Source: CAVVDY01 sp963815775 (GTDB lineage: Bacteria; Acidobacteriota; Terriglobia; Terriglobales; Acidobacteriaceae). From it: a stretch of DNA of 64,000 bases. The notes under the pieces were generated by a model. That model saw nothing but the letters and a program-made list of their open reading frames with translations. It searched no databases and was not told the DNA's origin. The translations under genes were made by a program, and so were the position numbers. The stretch spans positions 124,001 through 188,000 of the forward strand of contig CAWFIB010000029.1 of NCBI GenBank assembly GCA_963815775.1, given 5' to 3'. Shown in pieces: positions 59,747-64,000 of this stretch. Numbering within the stretch: the first letter of the stretch is position 1; every line of letters begins with the position of its first letter.

Positions 59747-60614
59747 TGCCTCCATCAAACTCGTTGAATGCCCGCGCGATGCCTGGCAGGGCTTGCCGGG
59801 ACAGATTCCGACGACCCTCAAGGTCGAATATCTCCAGGCGCTGATCAACGCCGGTTTCAAGCACATCGACGCGGTCTCCTTCGTCTCGCCGAAGGCGGTT
59901 CCGCAGATGGCTGATTCCGAGACCGTGATCAGCGATCTCGATCCGCCTGACGACGTGGAGATCATCGGCATTGTGGTGAACGAGCGTGGAGCCGAGCGCG
60001 CCATCGCAACCGATGGGGTGCACACGCTGGGCTTCCCGTACTCACTTTCGCCGACCTTCCTGAAACAGAACCAGAACCAGACGCCGGAAGAAAATCTGGA
60101 AGTCCTGGAGAAGATCAAGCAGAAGGCCGACGACAGCGGACTCGACACTGTCGCCTACATCTCGATGGCGTTCGGCAACCCTTACGGCGATCTGTGGAAT
60201 GCCGAGGAGCTACTCGAAGGCGTCGGCTTGCTGGCTGACATGGACCTGGGCGCCGTCTCGCTGGCCGACACGGTGGGGCTAGCGACGCCGGAGCAGATCG
60301 GCGACCTGCTCGACCAGGTGTTTGCCAAGTTTCGCGACCTTGAAATCGGCGTGCACCTGCACAGCCGTCCCGATCAGGCCATTGAGAAAGTGCTCGCCGC
60401 CTACGACTCCGGCTGCCGGCGCTTCGATTCCGCCATCGGCGGCATGGGCGGATGCCCTTTCGCGCAGGACGTGCTGGTAGGAAACGTTCCGACGGAGAAA
60501 CTGCTGGAAGCGCTGAAGCACCGAGACGTCGAGCCGCCGCTAAAGAAGCCCATCATCGAGCCATTCCGTCTGGCGGTCGACATCGCCAGCCGCTTCAGCG
60601 GGCCAAAGATGTAG
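59742..60614 (+). CDS. Hydroxymethylglutaryl-CoA lyase family protein
   Basis: 290-residue TIM-barrel enzyme of the HMGL-like group. 'LVECPRDAWQGLPGQIPT' takes the place of the usual 'EVGPRDGLQN' start, 'AISMAFGNPYGD'-like loop is present as 'YISMAFGNPYGD', 'SLADTVGLATPEQI' is the metal-binding DT region, 'GVHLHSRP' holds the HxH metal ligands, and 'SAIGGMGGCPFA' is the catalytic Cys loop of HMG-CoA lyase. It would split HMG-CoA to acetyl-CoA and acetoacetate (leucine catabolism) or act on a related substrate. Start codon lies in a heptamer array. Confidence 0.83.
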   Translation: MAASIKLVECPRDAWQGLPGQIPTTLKVEYLQALINAGFKHIDAVSFVSPKAVPQMADSETVISDLDPPDDVEIIGIVVNERGAERAIATDGVHTLGFPYSLSPTFLKQNQNQTPEENLEVLEKIKQKADDSGLDTVAYISMAFGNPYGDLWNAEELLEGVGLLADMDLGAVSLADTVGLATPEQIGDLLDQVFAKFRDLEIGVHLHSRPDQAIEKVLAAYDSGCRRFDSAIGGMGGCPFAQDVLVGNVPTEKLLEALKHRDVEPPLKKPIIEPFRLAVDIASRFSGPKM

Positions 60615-60728
60615 GTGGTTCAACCGCGGACTTTCGCGGAGGATCGGGCCGTAGCGAAAGAGTTCGCGATGCTTCCAATACAAAAGCCTTCTGTCGATCC
60701 GCGTTCTCCGCGCGATCCGCGGTTGCCA

Positions 60729-61478
60729 TTATTCCAGTCGATTGATGATTGACGCCACGTAGCCTGCGCCGAAGCCGTTATCGATGTTCACGACCGTAAC
60801 ATTTGAGGCGCAGGAGTTCAGCATCCCCAACAGCGCCGCAATTCCCTTGTACGACGCGCCGTAGCCCACACTGGTGGGAACGGCGATCACGGGCACGCCC
60901 ACCAATCCTCCGACAACGCTGGGCAGCGCGCCTTCCATGCCTGCGCAAACGACGATCACCCGCGCCTTGCTTAGCGTGTCTTTGCGGGCCAGCAGGCGAT
61001 GAATGCCGGCGACGCCTACGTCGTAGAGGTGCTGTACCCGGTTGCCCATGATTTGCGCCGTGACCACTGCTTCTTCGGCGACGGGAAGGTCGCTGGTACC
61101 GGCTGATACAACAACAATGCTGCCTTTGCCACGAACAGTCGCGTCCTGGCTAAGCGTGATGCAGCGGGCGAGAGCATGAAATTCAGCTTTGCGCAACTTG
61201 CGCTTCACTGCGCGAAACTGTTCTTCGGTTGCGCGCGTCGCCAAGACATTGTTGCGGCGCTGTGCCAGTTTGGCGAAAATCTCTGCCAGTTGCCGAGGCT
61301 CCTTGCCCGGACCGAAGATCACCTCGGGCATGCCGACACGCAGCACGCGATGGTGATCGATGTTGGCGAAGCCCAGGTCCTCGAACGGCATATGGCGAAG
61401 TTGTTGCACCGCCTCATCAGGAGACAGGGCGCCCTTCTTGACCTGCTGGAACAGCTTCTTGAGCGAGTCGGCGTTCAT
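60729..61478 (-). CDS. larB: Nickel pincer cofactor biosynthesis protein LarB
   Basis: LarB carboxylates and hydrolyses nicotinic acid adenine dinucleotide, the first step to the nickel-pincer cofactor of lactate racemase. 249 residues, normal length; the PurE-like domain shows 'VVVSAGTSDLPVAEEA', 'VVCAGMEGALPSVVGGLV' and 'VIAVPTSVGYGASYKGIAAL', ending 'NIDNGFGAGYVASII'. larC, larE and larA are not in the window, so the rest of the pathway must be elsewhere or absent. Confidence 0.92.
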   Translation of the reverse strand: MNADSLKKLFQQVKKGALSPDEAVQQLRHMPFEDLGFANIDHHRVLRVGMPEVIFGPGKEPRQLAEIFAKLAQRRNNVLATRATEEQFRAVKRKLRKAEFHALARCITLSQDATVRGKGSIVVVSAGTSDLPVAEEAVVTAQIMGNRVQHLYDVGVAGIHRLLARKDTLSKARVIVVCAGMEGALPSVVGGLVGVPVIAVPTSVGYGASYKGIAALLGMLNSCASNVTVVNIDNGFGAGYVASIINRLE

Positions 61479-61622
61479 GGGCGGTCGAAGGTCGAGATTA
61501 TCACCAGACGGCAGCGCACCGAACGGTCAATGCCAAGCGCGGTCCCGATTGGGCCCTTGACGGCTGTAAGAACAATGTGGATGTGCCTCCGGCTGGCTCG
61601 AATGGAGCAACCCTATCCCGAT

Positions 61623-62678
61623 ATGGCAAAATCAAATGACCGCGGCAGGCCAACGCCTTGCCAGGTTCTTCTTCTCGTGGAAGCGCAAAACAACCATCGA
61701 TTCGTTGCCGAGCCGTTTCATCCGCGGCGCCTGTTTCGGGGCGGCCATGCGCAGACTGTCGCCGGCAACTTCATACGCCGCCAAAATCTGTTGCCGCCGG
61801 CGGAGGAGCGCCTGTTTGAGGTCGAGCCGGGCATGCGCCTGCTGTGCTACTGCCACTGGCAGGCGGACCGCCAGTCTGCCATGACGCTGATCATCGTCCA
61901 CGGTCTGGAAGGCTCGGCCGAGTCGCGGTACATGATCGGCACTGGCAGCAAGGCGTGGCTTGAGGGCATGAATGTTGTACGCATGAACATGCGCAACTGC
62001 GGCAACACGGAGCATCTCGGTCCAACCCTCTACAACTCCAGCATGTCGGCTGATGTGGAGATCGTCGTGCGAACCCTCATTGCCGACGAGAAGCTACAGG
62101 CGATCGCGCTGGTCGGCTACTCGATGGGCGGCAACCTCGTGCTGAAGATGCTGGGTGAGTGGGGCAGCGAGGCCCCACCGCAGCTGAAGGCTGGGGTGGG
62201 GGTTTCGCCGGCGATGGATTTGGCGCCCTCGGCCGACGCGCTGCACAACCTCGGCAACCGCATCTATGAATACCGCTTCCTGCGAGACTTGCGGCAGCGC
62301 GTGCGGCGTAAGGCCGCGCTCTATCCCGGCCGCTACGACCTGAAGTATCTGCGCGGGCTGCGCAGCATTCGCGACTTTGATGAGCAGATCACGGCGCGGT
62401 ATTGCGGATTCTCGGGCGCTCAGGACTACTACACGCGCGCCGCTTCCGCCAACGTTCTCGAATGCATTGCCCTACCTACACTGGTGTTGCACGCCGAGGA
62501 CGACCCGTTCATCCGCATCCTTCCAGACACGCGGCGGAAGCTCGAAAGCAACGCGAACATCACATTCGTCGAGACCGCAGCCGGCGGCCACTGCGCGTTC
62601 CTGGCGGAGCCGAACGGCTACGACGGGCGCTGGGCCGAGCGGCAAACAATCAGGTTCATTGAAACTCACCGATTGTAG
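61623..62678 (+). CDS. YheT-family alpha/beta hydrolase
   Basis: 351 residues. Pattern 'FHPRRLFRGGHAQTVAGNFI' at the start, 'LIIVHGLEGSAESRYM' (oxyanion region), nucleophile elbow 'GYSMGG', acid in 'HAEDDPFI' and His in 'AGGHCAF' place it in the YheT/ABHD1-type carboxylesterases. ATG 61623 has no clear ribosome binding site; GTG 61677 is an alternative. The 3' end overlaps the convergent aldo/keto reductase gene by 13 bases. Confidence 0.87.
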   Translation: MAKSNDRGRPTPCQVLLLVEAQNNHRFVAEPFHPRRLFRGGHAQTVAGNFIRRQNLLPPAEERLFEVEPGMRLLCYCHWQADRQSAMTLIIVHGLEGSAESRYMIGTGSKAWLEGMNVVRMNMRNCGNTEHLGPTLYNSSMSADVEIVVRTLIADEKLQAIALVGYSMGGNLVLKMLGEWGSEAPPQLKAGVGVSPAMDLAPSADALHNLGNRIYEYRFLRDLRQRVRRKAALYPGRYDLKYLRGLRSIRDFDEQITARYCGFSGAQDYYTRAASANVLECIALPTLVLHAEDDPFIRILPDTRRKLESNANITFVETAAGGHCAFLAEPNGYDGRWAERQTIRFIETHRL

Positions 62679-63634
62679 ATGGGCAGTGGACCTCGCAAAT
62701 CCTTCCAAATCTGATCGCAGGCGTTGAGCGTTTCCTTGTCGAGCGGGCCTTCCTCGCAAGCGGCAAGATTCTCATTCAACTGCGCGAGGCTTGATGCGCC
62801 TAAGATCACGACGTCGCTCGGGGTGTGGTGCAGCAGCCAATTCAACGCCAGGCTGACGAGCGAGCGACCGGCGTGCCGCGCAATCTCACGCAGCTCCTCC
62901 ACGGCCTTGAAGTAGCGGTCGTGCCAGTAGCGGTCCTGATAGAGCTTGTTGTTGTCGAAGCGTGTGCCCGGCGTGAAGGTTTCCTGCATGTGCTTGCCGG
63001 TGAGCAGGCCGCCCGCGAGGGGGTTATAGACGATGGTCGAGACGCCGAACTCTTTGCACATGGCAAGGTATTCCTGCTCGATGCCGCGCGCCACCAGGTT
63101 GTACATGGGCTGAGAGATGCAGGGGACCGCCCAGCCGCGTTCTTTCGCGAGCCACAGCATTTGCACCACTTCCCAGCCGGCGTAATTCGACGACGCGATG
63201 TAGCGCACCTTGCCCTGCTTCACCAGCGAATTCATTGTCTCCAGGGACTCTTCGATAGGCGTCGCATGATCAGGCGCGTGCAGATAGTAGATATCGAGGT
63301 AGTCAGTTTGCAGCCGGTGCAGGGATTCATCAATGGCGCGCAGAATGGCCTTGCGCGTCAGTCCTTGCTGGTTGGGCTCGTCGCCGACCTTGAAGCGCAC
63401 CTTGCTGGCGATGACCAGCTTGTCGCGCCGTCGCTTGATCGCTCCGCCGAGCATGGTCTCGGCCACGCCCGTCTGGTACATGTTGGCGGTATCGAAGAGG
63501 TTGATGCCCGCATCGATGCAGCGATCGAGCAGTTGCGTCGAGCCGGCCTGGTCGAGCGGCTTGCCCAGGGTCATGGTGCCGAAGCAGAGGCGGGAGACGT
63601 TGAGGTCCGTATGAAGAAGGGTACGATATTCCAT
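62666..63634 (-). CDS. Aldo/keto reductase
   Basis: 322-residue NADPH-dependent oxidoreductase of the YajO/Kv-beta-like group. Catalytic tetrad: Asp in 'NLFDTANMYQTG', the Tyr in the same motif, Lys in 'VIASKV' and His in 'IYYLHAPD'. Cofactor loop 'VILGASSLAQLNENL' near the C-terminus. ATG 63634 ('MEYRTLLHTDLNVSRLCFG' region) is chosen; the frame extends 14 codons upstream without support. Substrate unknown. Confidence 0.92.
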   Translation of the reverse strand: MEYRTLLHTDLNVSRLCFGTMTLGKPLDQAGSTQLLDRCIDAGINLFDTANMYQTGVAETMLGGAIKRRRDKLVIASKVRFKVGDEPNQQGLTRKAILRAIDESLHRLQTDYLDIYYLHAPDHATPIEESLETMNSLVKQGKVRYIASSNYAGWEVVQMLWLAKERGWAVPCISQPMYNLVARGIEQEYLAMCKEFGVSTIVYNPLAGGLLTGKHMQETFTPGTRFDNNKLYQDRYWHDRYFKAVEELREIARHAGRSLVSLALNWLLHHTPSDVVILGASSLAQLNENLAACEEGPLDKETLNACDQIWKDLRGPLPIYNR

Positions 63635-63708
63635 AGTCGTCGATATACTCGGTAATTCGCCAATTCCCGATTCCATTGGCAGTGCCTGGTTCGCTCAAGT
63701 ACCAGGAC

Positions 63709-64000
63709 TTACAGTCCTATCCCTAGCAGCCCGGAATACTCCCAGTGTTCGCTTGCCCGCTGGTAGATCGTTGTCGCGCTGCGATATTCGTGACGACCCA
63801 TGAGCTTGTTGCCTTGGTTGGGAGCCGGCTTGAGATGAATTTCGAACTCCTTTCGCACCAGAGGCTCACGCAATCGGGAATCCGAAAGGACTCCGGATTC
63901 GTCTCTAGGTCCATCACGTCTGACCACTCGAACACGCAAATGGAGATTGCCCTCCCTGGTGACGGAAGCAGCAACTATTTCATTAACGACATCGTAGGTC
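63709..64000 (-). CDS. C-terminal part of an unrecognised protein (runs off the right edge)
   Basis: The minus-strand frame is open from the right edge to the stop at 63709, at least 96 codons. It reads 'VVNEIVAASVTREGNLHLRV', 'EPLVRKEFEIHLKPAPNQG' and 'GRHEYRSATTIYQRASEHW', ending 'GLLGIGL'. Balanced composition suggests a real gene but no family is recognised. The stop codon lies in a small palindrome GGACT-GTA-AGTCC. Confidence 0.6.
   Translation of the reverse strand, partial: TYDVVNEIVAASVTREGNLHLRVRVVRRDGPRDESGVLSDSRLREPLVRKEFEIHLKPAPNQGNKLMGRHEYRSATTIYQRASEHWEYSGLLGIGL

Noticed and set aside
63703..63720. Palindrome AGGACT-TAC-AGTCCT as a further copy of the 106-base tandem element
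   Set aside because: Only the first dozen bases resemble it; the rest of the element is absent.

Overview
The window looks like chromosomal DNA of an Acidobacteriota (Terriglobia/'Koribacter'-like) bacterium. This is inferred from moderately high GC, PEP-CTERM proteins with a 'VPEPGT' sorting motif, a GWxTD-domain protein, an outer-membrane barrel with a carboxypeptidase-like N-terminal domain, a sortilin/Asp-box propeller protein, an Ig-like lipoprotein, and many small palindromic intergenic repeats. No rRNA, tRNA or CRISPR array was seen. Both edges cut genes: nusA on the left, an unrecognised gene on the right.

Layout. 0-9.2 kb: a + strand translation/RNA cluster (nusA, infB, DUF503, rbfA, nrnA), then a membrane glycosyltransferase and a GNAT protein. 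9.4-16.2 kb: two convergent PEP-CTERM proteins, a 1080-residue Asp-box propeller protein, rnhB and two tiny zinc proteins. 16.3-25.7 kb: an unknown 812-residue exported protein, then a TolC/HlyD/RND efflux operon followed by a YncE-like beta-propeller whose signal peptide is out of frame with its body. 26-32.9 kb: an accessory stretch with a DUF4442 protein, a VapBC-type module, a neprosin-like secreted protein, a decayed IS1595-type transposase, a DUF3800/zinc-ribbon gene pair, several repeats and a small exported protein. 33-38.3 kb: a Na+/H+ antiporter, guaB, a VanZ-like protein, an outer-membrane barrel, and a putative small transcript with its own promoter, 16-codon ORF and terminator. 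38.3-43 kb: prmC, an internally deleted IS3-family element with both ends kept, a repeat-rich gene desert, and small enzymes. 43-48.5 kb: the outer-membrane/GWxTD pair, an IS1-like remnant and a candidate toxin-antitoxin pair. 48.7-55.1 kb: a MacA-like adaptor and ATPase lacking a permease, an Ig-like lipoprotein, serB. 55.5-64 kb: serA plus a class V aminotransferase behind a structured leader, divergent rplU-rpmA, mvaB-like, larB, a YheT-type hydrolase and an aldo/keto reductase.

Functional links. The aminotransferase, SerA and SerB together give a complete phosphorylated route to serine on one strand. The nusA-infB-rbfA group is the conserved transcription/translation cluster. The RND genes form a complete tripartite pump.

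The most unusual content is intergenic: at least nine degenerate tandem arrays with a strict 7-nt period, several of which run into gene ends; a MITE-like repeat with an arm-swapped (covarying) hairpin; a second hairpin family (CCCACCC...GGATGGGG); a tandem pair of ~106-nt elements directly upstream of a secreted-protein gene; and the small transcript at about 38.06-38.28 kb.
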